A DNA stretch of 64,000 nt from Oxytricha trifallax (Eukaryota > Ciliophora > Spirotrichea > Sporadotrichida > Oxytrichidae): contig ARYC01018504.1 of assembly GCA_000711775.1 (NCBI GenBank), positions 1 to 64,000 on the forward strand, given 5' to 3'. This document shows positions 49,101 through 59,280 of the stretch, one piece after another (within the stretch, counting starts at the first letter, position 1; each line of letters opens with the position of its first letter). The notes below the pieces were generated by a model that saw only the letters and a program-made list of their open reading frames with translations, was not told the DNA's origin and did not search any database. The translations under genes were made by a program, and so were the position numbers.

Positions 49101-52100
49101 TACTTCTTCAATTTGTATAGGAATTTCATTAATACCTTTCTCCTCCTCTCTGTCTCCCACACACTTGTTTGCCATTTATTTTCTATTATTAATTTCTATT
49201 TTAATAACAGAGACATCAAGTGATAGCTCTGGTAGTTCTTTATGAGAGTTCATCTCGCAGCTATCACACTTTTTATTGCTGCCAAAGGTAAGTCTCATTT
49301 AGTTTGATGGAAGTGCTGTTGTTTTTCTTAAAATGTTAGCGCTCATATTTAAATTTGAATTTAAAATTATAAAACTGCCTCTATAAGTGAGAGCTTATAT
49401 GAGAGGTTTGCGGGCATACAAGTTTCAAGGTAAATTTTTAGAGTATTAGAGGAGAATAATGAGCAGTAAGAGACGATCCAGCTGTAAATATGGGCGAGAA
49501 AGTAACCATTATTTGGGAGGGGGGGGGGTCTAAGTCGGTGGCAGAAATTTTTCGAAAACCTAAGTCGGTGGCAACATTAATTTCTCAAAATTCACCAAAA
49601 TCCTAAGTCGGTGGCATAATAAAATTATTTTCTTTTTCCAATTGGGAATCAATAAGTACCTCAATATATATGAAAATTTTATCACAGAAAATTAATCAAT
49701 CTCCATCATAACAACTAAGACATTTGACGGACACAGTATAACATATAAAATAAATTAGAATTCATAAATAATTTGTATCCCTTTATCAAATAATTTTAAA
49801 TAAAAATATAACTATATAAATATCAATGAAATATTATCACATTGACAATTAATGTGTAACATACTTCGATTTTAATTTTTTCAATTTATATTTATTTTTC
49901 AATGTGATAATATTTCATTGATATTTATATAGTTATATTTTTATTTAAAATTATTTGATAAAGGGATACAAATTATTTATGAATTCTAATTTATTTTATA
50001 TGTTAAACTGTGTCCGTCAAATGTCTAAGTTGTTATGATGGAGATTGATTAACTTTCTGTGATAAAATTTTCATATATATTGAGGTACTTATTGATTCCC
50101 AATTGGAAAAAGAAAAAAATTTTATTATGCCACCGACTTAGGATTTTGGTGAATTTTGAAAAATTAATGTTGCCACCGACTTAGGTTTTCGAAAAATTTC
50201 TGCCACCGACTTAGACCCCCCCCCATTATTTCTATTAATAATAAGTTTATTACAGTACGTACCGATTTAGGAGGTGCACCTAATTAAGTACGTACTGCTT
50301 TAGGAGGTATTTTGTGATTTTATGATTAAAATTAGGGTGCTCCTAATTAAGTACTAGCATTTTAGGAGCTGCTCCTAATTAAGTACGTACCAATTTAAAT
50401 TATAAAAATATGGAACTATAACAGTAGAAATTGATATCAATCTCTCAAGTTTGAAACCAGTTCCTCAAAACCTTCTCCATATCCTTCTTAGAGGTTGACC
50501 TCCTATAGGATGCCCATATTTAATAGTAAGTTTTACAGAGGTATATAATTGAAATCAATAAACTTAAATTTGAATATCATTTCTTAGATCTGTAAACAAG
50601 ATGGAGTCAATAAATGATGCAATGAAAAGAGTGCAAGCACAAGAATTGATTCAAAGATTTAGAAGCAAGGAGGATTTGCACCGCTACCTGGTGCAGCAAG
50701 GTAATGAAATCATAGTAACTTATCTTGACTATGTAGTTGGTTTGTTCTTGCCAACGATGGAAGGTACTAAAATTTCATTTCTAAGAGCGATACTCTGCGA
50801 AGAGAAGAAAGCATTGAAAACTTAAGATGTAAAGTTTGCAGAGATTCCAAACTATCCAGAAATCTCAGTGACTAACTTATATGATGATGCTATGAATGAC
50901 CCAGAGGTTTCGCTGTACCTGCCTACTAAGAAGCAGTTGTCAAATAAACTACCTGAAAGAAACTATTTCTTTGGCATACTTGCAACAATTAAAGGTGATT
51001 ACTTGAAAGAAATTATTCAAGAATCTCATAAGAAAAGGTACAGCATCTCTTCAGAAGATAAGGATAAACAGGGGATCAAGATAAGTGAGAGCTGGCTATA
51101 AGAGTTGCAGAAGCACCCATATATTTCAAGTAAGATTTGTAGTTTAACTCTTTAGAAAAATCTGGTACTGGCATCTTCTTGATGAAGGAATAGAGCAAGC
51201 TTCACAGAGAGCGAAAGTCGCAGACAAAGTATGAAGTTAGCAAGAGACTTTATTCAAATATTTAGCCTCCAGAGTCAATGAACATAGATGCAGGAGCTGG
51301 CAGCAAGAGAAGAAACTTAGGAGGAGGGAAGCAAGAAATAGAAGAAAAGAAAGAGAAGCCAGCTCCCTCTAAAGAATTTTAAATGTGACTTATATATTCA
51401 TTAACTTAACTACAAAACTTATTTATATACATTCACTCTCCCTTCTTTAGCACACTTTTAAGCCAATTAATTATCTACTCTCTTCGCTGAGCTTTTAATA
51501 AAGTCTACTGTATCGATAGGTAGGTCATGCATCAAGTGGTAGAGCAGCAGTTTCTTGTAATGACCTTTTAATATACCCCAGTAGAACTCAATTCCATTAA
51601 ACTATGGACTGTAAGGTACGTTGAACACTGGCGTTATTCTAAGTTGTTCATAACTCTTCCTTGTTTCTTTAGTCTTATGAACAGAAAGATTATCAACAAA
51701 CAGTATAATCTCTTATTCAGGGTACTTCTCTCTCAACTGTTCTAAGAACTTAATATATTGCTCTGTCTTAATTGAGCGAGGATGAATAACATAGGTTTCT
51801 AAACCAGTATCCTCACTAATTCCTCCAAGAATTGCCATCGTTTATACCTTGACTTTCTAGTCATATACTTCTATATTACTATGCCTCTTATACCAAGACT
51901 TCTAGATGAAAGTGTTGAAGGTAAAAACAGCCTCGTCAGCATGTATAAACTTATTATTATTCTATTAGGCTCTCTGCATTTAATTATAAATATAATTTAA
52001 GTTGTTGTTGTAAAATGGCAGAGTAAAATCAATTACTCTCTTGATACGATTCACACCTTTGTAAGAGATACCATTTCGTTTATAGATGTTAGCTATAGAC

Positions 52101-54736
52101 TGAGCAGAGATCTTCAACTCAGGGAATTGGCGATGAAACATAGTAGCTCGTTGGTCTAAAGAGAAGTGAGCCCAATACTTCAAAGTTCTCTCATTAATAA
52201 GATAATCAATATGCTTCTATAGAAACTTTTACTACCTCTTAGGCTTAGAATTTAGCTACTATTGCTTTAATTATAGTGCTATAAGACAGTGGGAGCGCAC
52301 AGTTGACGGACTTCGCTTTAAGAGTAGCGCAATAGACTTATAGTTTAGTACTGGTTTGATTTATTCACTGTATATATCACATCCATAGCGCAGTTTATAA
52401 ACACTAAATCTATATACTCTTCATCATAAATAGACCCCAAAAGCTTGCTATTTTTGTCTCGCATTTAATTAATAACCCCAACCCCTAACAAATTCCCTAC
52501 AAATCAAAGCACTTATAAACCTCATTAAGGGGTTTTGGGGTTTTGAATCCCCCCTATGTCATAGAATCTTCTAGAATCTTTAAAATTTTTCTAGTTTTAG
52601 GGTCCTTTTTACAAGTCCTAATTATTACTTCTACTATCTATGTCTGCAAACTATTCTTGATTTTATGGCAGCTATTAAAATCTTTTAGAAAGTGTTAAGG
52701 GCTCGCTGGGAGGGAAGTTATTAGGGTTGTCAAAATTTTACTGAGGAGGGGGAGAAGACTGCCTATTTAAACAAAGGTAGAGCTTTTTCATCATACTCAG
52801 GAAGTATAACTTTTGCTAGATCCGCTTAGTGGTGAAAGCAAAAAATAAAGTGATAATTGATGAGAAACCTCCTGTAGTAACAAATAAAATTTAGAGTAAC
52901 TCTGCAAGGTAATTATATTTATATTATAATTATTAAGATTTAAGTAGTAGAAAGGGCATCAATTAAATTGAAGACTGTTCTAGTTGTTGTAGATTCCTTC
53001 TCATCTAGGTAAATATACATCTTAAAAAGTGAATCCTCAAATCTTCTTCTAGTATCAATGAATTTAAAATTGAACTTTCTACAATATATTTTAAGATTAA
53101 AAGACCGAAAACTAAAAAATGAACTCAATATTAAAAGTAGTGTACGTTAAATTTCTCTCATTATAAGAAGAATGAACCCACGAATCTTTCAAAATAGCTC
53201 TTTATTTACCAACCTTACAAAACATATATTTAATATCAGTTCCTATGGAGAAATAGTTGGCTTTTAGGAAATATTTGATTGGCGTGTCGAAGCCAGCAGA
53301 CTCAAAGTACTACTCAAGTTGAGCGAAGAGGAAGGTTGTATATGGTGCAATTGCATCCGCTTATTCTTTAGTTTTGCAAGTCTACCCAGGAAAGTTCATT
53401 GATAAAAATCAACATTTAAAATATTAATGTATAATTCTAAATTGAGATTATCTTTATAAACTCTTTGGTCAATTTCTATCGTTATTTAATTAAATTGGAT
53501 TTTAATAACTAAAATTTTTGTTAATGTCTGATCGCAGTAAACAAGTCTTGCATGCATAAATCTTGACAATAAACTCAAAAATATATCGATTTAAATATAA
53601 TAAAACTTATTTAATAATTATTTTATGAACATTTGTATAATCTGTGTATATTTCTTGAAGTGATATGATGTGTATTATTGGAAATATTTATATGAGGAAA
53701 TTTATACTTAAAATTTCAGATTTTATAATGATCCAGCAATCCCTCCTCTCAACTTGAAAGTATCAACCTATGCACACCACCACTTTGAGTTGTCATCGTC
53801 TGAGATACCTGCAAATCTAGATTGTAGACACCTACCTAGAGGGATTACATTAATACTTGATTCTTGAGGGTACTCCCCTTCCGAATAGTTAGTTTTAAGA
53901 TGTGATTCAAATTCAAATAGCTATAATGAGAAATACGACTAGAGATATTTATATAAAACTATTTAAATACAATTCCCATGATAATTTAAAAACAAATCTT
54001 GATAATAATACTATAAATCTATAAAATACATTAAGAATTTAAACACTAATTGTTTTCAGACAAATTTTGAAATTACAATGCTATAAATTAATGAAATAAA
54101 TAATAAATTAATTGTAAAGATTTTCTTGCAAAATTAAGGGATCTGTTCCTTCATAAGACAGCTAAAAAGCAAAATCGAAATCAGCAAGAGTAAAATCGTA
54201 AGTCGTTTAATCTCTATATAAATCTCTCACATAACTGGTATTATTGATTAAATTAAATTAAAAGCCTTTAATTTATTATTTCTCTGATTTATTGCATAAT
54301 TTTATATAGTTAATTATTTTAGATTCCAAATAAAATATATCGAAAATATGATTTTACCTTAAGTATTAATAATAATAAACTTTAAAAATAATTTATTTTT
54401 AAACAATATTGATTGTATATTTTTCCTATCTTATAGCTTAGCTGAGCTGAATAGCAAAAAATATCGCTAAAGCTTAATTAAAATTATATATAATATTTTT
54501 GTCGAATACATCCTATATAAATAAATTATTATACAATGATTTTTAAACAAATTTAAATTATAAAAATTAATGAAAGCTACAACTGAGAGTATTGTCATGA
54601 TTCCTCCAAAAACCGATTTAAAAGTCACTTCTTGTTTAAATGTGAGGGATATCGGGTATCCGAATTTGTCAATATTCCGCAGATTCCGATTTAAAAATGC
54701 GGAAATCCCTGAGCTTTTTTAGCGATTTTAAGGCAT
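46160..54736 (-). CDS. Ciliate multi-pass membrane protein, split by a TBE-bearing IES
   Basis: Minus strand. ATG 54734-54736 opens MPQNRQKSSGISAFLNRNLR, then NIDKFGYPISLTFKQEVTFK and the membrane segment SVFGGIMTILSVVAFIN. Blocks near 54230-54130 (LADFDFAFQLSYEGTDP), 53950-53720 (VIPLGRCLQSRFAGISDDDN), 53400-53216 (AIAPYTTFLFAQLEQYFESA) and 53084-52788 (RTVFNLIDALSTT then GGFSSIITLFFAFTTKRIQQ) lead to YILDKIIRACCPCKRRKL and KEGVLHLQKELDIIRFFKKA at 47594-47150, with a basic tail to about 46170. The layout (D-x-FG-x-P N-terminus, second GG membrane helix, cytoplasmic E-L-D-I-x-R helix) resembles a family of predicted ciliate membrane proteins. Pointers TACAA (53080/53216), GTAGTA (52874/52944) and TCATCAT (47588/52788) restore frame. 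Function unknown; exact stop not found. Confidence 0.8.
47780..47857 (+). repeat. TBE left terminal inverted repeat
   Basis: Starts CAAAACCCCAAAACCCCTTA and continues through AAGTGCTTTGATTTGTAGGG to TTGGGGTTATTAAT. C4A4C4 is the ciliate telomeric repeat sequence. The partner at 52468-52545 differs at one base in the GTTTGGGG/GTTAGGGG segment. Confidence 0.95.
47899..49346 (-). CDS. TBE 57-kDa zinc-finger/protein-kinase ORF, one frameshift
   Basis: ATG 49344-49346 to TGA 47899-47901. Fingers: KKCDSCEMNSH, FCEKCERDFAHKSSWYRHMK and YDCFECHKQYAHTRDLRKHL; then a Lys/Glu-rich helix; then a kinase-like domain with FVHRDLKPENIMIN (catalytic loop), TIIDFNRAL in place of DFG, MGTPGYYPERE and DVWALAAII. 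Asp-Phe-Asn instead of Asp-Phe-Gly suggests altered catalysis, and the copy at 57.4 kb has DLN. Relative to that copy one T is missing near 49087-49093, so the start and the second finger are in different frames; inactivating or an assembly error in a T-run. Confidence 0.88.
49515..50223. mobile_element. Palindromic 709-bp MITE with G-run tips, nested in TBE
   Basis: Two arms of about 330 bp, almost perfectly complementary, around a short loop near 49850-49900. Each arm has three CTAAGTCGGTGGCA units near its tip; the outer ends are runs of G (left) and C (right). CATTATTT occurs on both sides (49507-49514 and 50224-50231) as an 8-bp target duplication, which fits a hAT-like or other 8-bp-duplicating transposase. 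No ORF. Insertion between the kinase and 22-kDa ORFs of the TBE does not break either. Confidence 0.9.
50255..50395. repeat. Short hairpin repeats CCTAATTAAGTACGTAC
   Basis: Three or four partial copies of a unit TTTAGGAGGTGCACCTAATT AAGTACGTAC, each able to form a small hairpin (GGAGGTGCACC, GGAGCTGCTCC). It lies 200-350 bp upstream of the 22-kDa ORF. It might be a regulatory array for the TBE ORFs or the remains of a small element. Confidence 0.6.
50601..51388 (+). CDS. TBE 22-kDa ORF, possibly extended by a 26-nt intron
   Basis: ATG 50601 opens MESINDAMKRVQAQELIQRF; the unspliced frame ends at TGA 51180-51182 (193 codons, close to 22 kDa, the size reported for TBEs). Removing a GT-AG segment of 26 nt (51130-51155) instead continues into KSGTGIFLMKEQSKLHRERK and a basic, Gly/Lys-rich tail ending at TGA 51386-51388, giving 253 aa. 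The decayed copy at the left edge keeps the same splice-site context and downstream KSGTGI codons. Function unknown; its conservation among TBEs implies a role in transposition or excision. Confidence 0.82.
51398..52425 (-). CDS. TBE 42-kDa DDE transposase
   Basis: The minus strand is open to TGA 51398-51400. An N-terminal helix-turn-helix reads NYKSIALLLKRSPSTVRSHC. Catalytic motifs: FIHADEAVFTFN (first Asp), ILFVDNLSVHKTKE (second Asp), and NVPYSPQFNGIEFYWGILKG (Glu), with 34 residues between second Asp and Glu (DD34E), as in the IS630/Tc1/mariner superfamily. It ends 10 bp from the convergent 22-kDa ORF. No ATG is in frame upstream of the HTH; an ATG at about 52465 is in another frame, so a small indel may affect the N-terminus. 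Confidence 0.9.
52468..52545 (-). repeat. TBE right terminal inverted repeat
   Basis: Reverse complement of the left TIR, ending GGGGTTTTGGGGTTTTG and followed by the AAT target duplication. Confidence 0.95.
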
Positions 54737-54739
54737 GTT

Positions 54740-57275
54740 TATTTGAATAGATTATCAAAAAAACTTATTTGTAAATTTTAATTATAAAAAATAAATGATA
54801 ATGTATATTTTATCTATAGCTTTCAAGTAAAATACTAGGTAAAAATGTTAAGGAATATAATTTCTTGAATATTTTTAAATTTATTTATATTTATACTTTT
54901 TAAATCAATAATAAAATTAATAATTCAGCTAACATTTCTTAGAAATAAGATATTAAATTATTGATTTCCCTCGAAAATGGTCCATAATTAATTTTCACTA
55001 TATTTTGCTGATTTGGAAATATATGAATTTTATGCACATGATTATTTTTTATTGATAAATACAACTTTTTATAAAATTTTCTATATATTTATAAATTATA
55101 AAATCTGTAGTAACTTATATTTAATGATATTTCAAGAAATAAAATAAATTTATTTAAAATATAACATTCAAATTCATCTATTCATTGAATAGATCAAACT
55201 AAAAAAAAATAATTAAGAAATTTTAAATAATAAATCATAAATAAAATCTTAATTTAAAATTGTTACTAAAATGATTTTCTTATTTCAATAAATTTCATCA
55301 ATATTCTAATGAATTAATTGAAAATGATTGCTAATTTTAGGATATAATGAAATATAATTTTTATGTCCATAGTACAAAATATTTTACTATTTTTCTAAAT
55401 TAGAACATTGTTTAAAAACAATATCTAATTTAAATATTGAGCAAAGATTTATTTAATTTTGCTTTATCTAAAAAAATGAAAATCATTTTAACTAGCATTT
55501 GAATAATTATAAATTATTATTGTTTAATAATAATATTTTATTCATTAAAGTCTCTCTTTATAGAATTTATTAATTTTTTCATTAATAAAAATTACAATTT
55601 GAAATTATTATGAATTTATGAAATCCATAATTTGTTTGTGATTAGAATTTTTTAATAATAAAGAACATAAATTAAAAAAATATCAATTATATATTTTAAA
55701 CATTTTTAGTTTAAATTTACATAAAATTATTTTTCTTAGTTGCTTATATAAATCTCCTTATCTGATATTACTCTTACTTAGTTTTTATACAATTTTAAAT
55801 ATGAGCTTCCCTCTTCGACCCAATTCCGCAATTTCCAAAAAAATAATTGAAAAGTATAAACTCTTTTTGTTTTTAATATCTTTTATCTTTAAAAATTTAT
55901 TTTTATAGAAAGACCTCTCTCGCAATAATTTAGATTTTACATTTTAGTTTTGCATTAGTTAAATAATCCTGAATTTTTATAAAGTTTTGAAAAAATCTGC
56001 TAAAAATCTATTATTAATCTAAGGCAGTAATTTGATTAATGATAATATTTTTTTAAATCTAATTTTCAATGCACAAACATGCACTTTAGTAAATTATTGT
56101 ATGTTTGAATGCTTTAATACTACAGTTTCGCTTAGAATATAATATTTTTAGTTAAATATTTAATCAATTCACAATTATTCTATGAATTTAAAGAGAGATT
56201 CCTAAGACTTAAATATTTTTAGTAGGATTTACCTATTGAGTAAGTCTTGTATAAATTTAAAAATAATAATTAAAATAGGGTGAGGGATAAAAGAGTATAT
56301 TAGTTTATAGTTTAAAATTTAGCTAAATAATTACACCCAATCTGCTAGAGTTAAGTTACAAAAAGGTAAACTTAAAATTTTGTAAAAGCAATAAGAAAAA
56401 TGTAATACTTCAGTATTTAATAAAGATTATTAAACTTATCTAAGTTAAAAAGTGATTCAATAAATAAAGAGCAGATAGTAAATTTTAAGTCAATCAAAAA
56501 GTGGGATTAAAGATTTCTGCATTTTTCTTTATTAATTCTTCGCTCTAAAATAATAATCATTAATCAATAAATACAAATAAAGGATGGTGGTTTTTAATCT
56601 TGGTTTTTTGTGATTGATGGTAATATCTAAAAATATTATTATGCATTATTATATTATATAAAATTTTAAAAATTAGAATATTTCTAATTTTGTACCTATC
56701 TATAATCTTTTATTAAATAAATATAAATAATATTTATTTCTAAAAACATTAATAAACTATTGAGTAATCACAAATCTATAAATAAACATAGATAGATTAG
56801 ATAAATTTAATAGTAGAGAAAAGCAAATTTTATTATAGTAGAATATATATACTTTAAATTATAAAAATGCAAAATATTATAAAATTAATTAAAGCAACTA
56901 AGTTATCACTAGGTAACAAATTAATATAAAATTCTAGAGTTAAATTCTAATTAAATTCCTATCAAATTAACTTATTATGGGTCTTTTATACCTTAAAATT
57001 AATAATTGCTTCTATTATATGTATATAATAATAAAATGAATAAATAAAAAATTTATTGAAACATTATTTTTTTACTGTATTCAATATAATAAATTATTCA
57101 GATAATATTAAGATGTTTTAAATATAATAATATTTCATTAATATGTTTTTTCCTAATTTTATCTGATTTTCTTGGTCTTCAAATCTTACCAATATTTTTA
57201 TATAATTCTACTTCATAATTATATTTATTTAAACATGTTTTCAATTAAAATTTAAAATTTATCATAAATTTCTTT
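54740..57275. other. 2.5-kb AT-rich region without a gene
   Basis: Extremely A/T-rich. Only a short patch at 55801-55860 stands out, starting ATG and reading MSFPLRPNSAISKKIIEKYK; it could be a tiny MDS but is unsupported. No inverted repeats of transposon size noticed. Intergenic or IES DNA. Confidence 0.5.
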
Positions 57276-58683
57276 CAAAACCCCAAAACCCCTTAATGAG
57301 GTTTATAAGTGCTTTGATTTGTAGGGAATTTGTTAGGGGTTGGGGTTATTAATAGGTTTTAATGTGAAATTTATAGTAAATGTATTTAATTTAATCACTC
57401 AAAATGCACTTTAGGATCATGTGGTAGAGGTCTGAAGTTTATCTTACTTAACCACAACTCTATCTGCTCTATTGATATGTCTGATCTTGAGTTTGGTTTT
57501 ATTATTATTGACTCTGCCATTTGTTTCATTGATTGAGATACTCTTGTTTTGTCAATAAATTGCTTTATTCTTTGTTTGGCATCCTTCTCGCACCTTGTAG
57601 AGTAGTATTCATTGCGAGGCATATCGCACTCTCTTATTATTGCTGCTAAAGCCCACACATCCCATTCAAAGTCACCATCTCTCCAGTCTTCTCTTTCTGG
57701 ATAATAGTCTGGAGTTCCCATAACACTTCCAAACCTTGATACTTCCAGTATTAATGCTCTGTTTAAATCAATAATTGTTACTGTCACGGGTGAAAAGTTC
57801 AACATTATATTCTCAGGCTTGAGATCCCTGTGAACAAAGCCTACTAATGAAGTTCTTTGATACCTTGAATAGCTTAGGTTGCTATTAATGCAAGCTATCT
57901 ATGATTTCTTTGATCAGATATGAAATCTCTGAGTGTCATTTCAAAGAGTGGTAGTCTGAAAGCCACATGATCTTTGGCTAGGAGAACAGCATCTAGCTTT
58001 ATTAAGTATTTGCACTCTTTAAACTTAGCCTGAGTGAGTACTTAATACTCATTAGTAAACTCCATTTAATATTTATCATCACTAAGGAGATAGTTGAAAG
58101 GATATACCTTGTAAGCATACTGATGATCCTTAATAACTTTCTTGTCATAGGAGTCCTCTAGAATTAGGTAGCTTTAGAGAGAAGTATCTAAATCAATCTA
58201 TGCTAGTACTGGAATTTTCTTGTATTATATTTTAATCATGATTTTAGTGACCTCTGATGCTAAGAGGTTGCGTGCAATCCTCACATACTCTGATTCGCTT
58301 GCTTGTTAAACTCAGCAGCTTAAAGAGGTTCCCTTGCTTTTCTTTTGTTGAGCAACTTCAGTTGAGTGTATTAATCTTCAACTTCTATATCTTTTTTGTG
58401 GGCTTTTAAAAGATGCTTCTTTAAATCTCTTGTATGAGAGTACTGCTTATGGCACTCAAAGCAATCATACTTTCCATCAACTTTGTCATGCTTTAAGTAA
58501 ACAGTAGGCTTAGCTTCCTTATGGACCTTCATATGCCTGTACCAGCTAGACTTATAAGTGAAGTCTCTTTCACACTTCTCACAAAAAAATACTTCAACTT
58601 CATCTGCTTACATAGAAACTTCATTTCTAACTTTCTCCTCCTCTCTGTCTCCGACACACTTGTTTGCCATTAATTTTCTATTA
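57276..58683. mobile_element. TBE transposon, truncated left part
   Basis: Begins with the canonical CAAAACCCCAAAACCCCTTA tip and is collinear with 47780-49190 of the full TBE through the TIR and kinase ORF. Homology stops exactly at a TA (58682-58683), where a Tc1/mariner-like element starts. The rest of this TBE presumably lies beyond the right edge of that element, outside the window. Confidence 0.9.
57395..58670 (-). pseudogene. TBE zinc-finger/kinase ORF, frameshifted copy
   Basis: Homologue of 47899-49346 cut at its N-terminus by the insertion at 58683 (the remaining first Met is at 58668-58670). The second finger FFCEKCERDFTYKSS is intact in frame here. One-base deletions relative to the other copy occur near 58300 (the ESEYVR region) and 57845 (just before the GFVHRDL loop). 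The kinase C-lobe from MLNFSPVTVTIIDLNRALIL to the TGA at 57395 is open. Probably inactive. Confidence 0.85.
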
Positions 58684-58849
58684 TGATAAAATACGTAAAA
58701 ATAGGAAATTTGAGAAATTAATCAAATAAATAATTATAACCAATTCTCTAAAAGCATTAAGTTGTTGCCGTGCATTTTACGAAATATTTTGATCATTACA
58801 GTGTACACCATCATAATATAAACCCCAATTTTTTATTGAACTATCCAAA

Positions 58850-59278
58850 CCTTCATTTTAATGTTTGGCTGGAATCTTATGATTAACACGATCGTTTGAC
58901 ACCGTCAATTGGCGTCGTTCTGACATGGTCACTTCATGTCAATTCGTCGTCGATATGCTTGAGTTGAGGCCAATCTGCAAACCATTCTCATCTTCTAGAT
59001 CCTAAAATCTATTGCTCCATCCTTGATCCATCGGTGCCATCATTGGTAGCTCAAGCAGTTGGACCATCGTTGGGGTGTTGGTGGACTTGACCTCAGCAAT
59101 GCGCGAAGGTGAGAGAGGTTTTGATAGTTTGACGATTGATTAGTTTAGACTTAAACTTAAAAGCGTGATATATAATAGGGAAGTTTTAATCAATTAATTT
59201 AACTGTTCAACTGCTATTCATGCTTGTCTTGAGTAGGGCAAGAGCACCTGCAACTCCACTCATCGTCATTGATGGTTT
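58850..59278. other. GC-richer leader of the element, no ORF
   Basis: Between the left end of the large element and the transposase stop. It contains ACACGATCGTTTGACACCGT and AATTGGCGTCGTTCTGACAT; some fragments read as protein on the minus strand but break quickly. Probably subterminal region or 3' UTR of the transposase. Confidence 0.35.
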
Positions 59279-59280
59279 AC

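Larger units (their letters stand above)
47780..52545. mobile_element. Full-length TBE transposon, 4766 bp
   Basis: Both ends carry CAAAACCCCAAAACCCC (or complement), with TIRs of about 77 bp differing at one position, and an AAT target duplication (47777-47779 and 52546-52548), the ANT target of TBEs. Gene order is canonical: zinc-finger/kinase (-), 22-kDa ORF (+), transposase (-). TBEs are abundant germline-limited elements of Oxytricha whose transposases take part in genome rearrangement. This copy lies inside a 5200-bp IES of the membrane-protein gene and is itself interrupted by a 709-bp MITE. Confidence 0.96.

Noticed and set aside
54660..54712. Small inverted repeat TTCCGCA...TGCGGAA taken as a terminator or operator.
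   Set aside because: It lies inside the first coding segment of the membrane-protein gene and is explained by codons.
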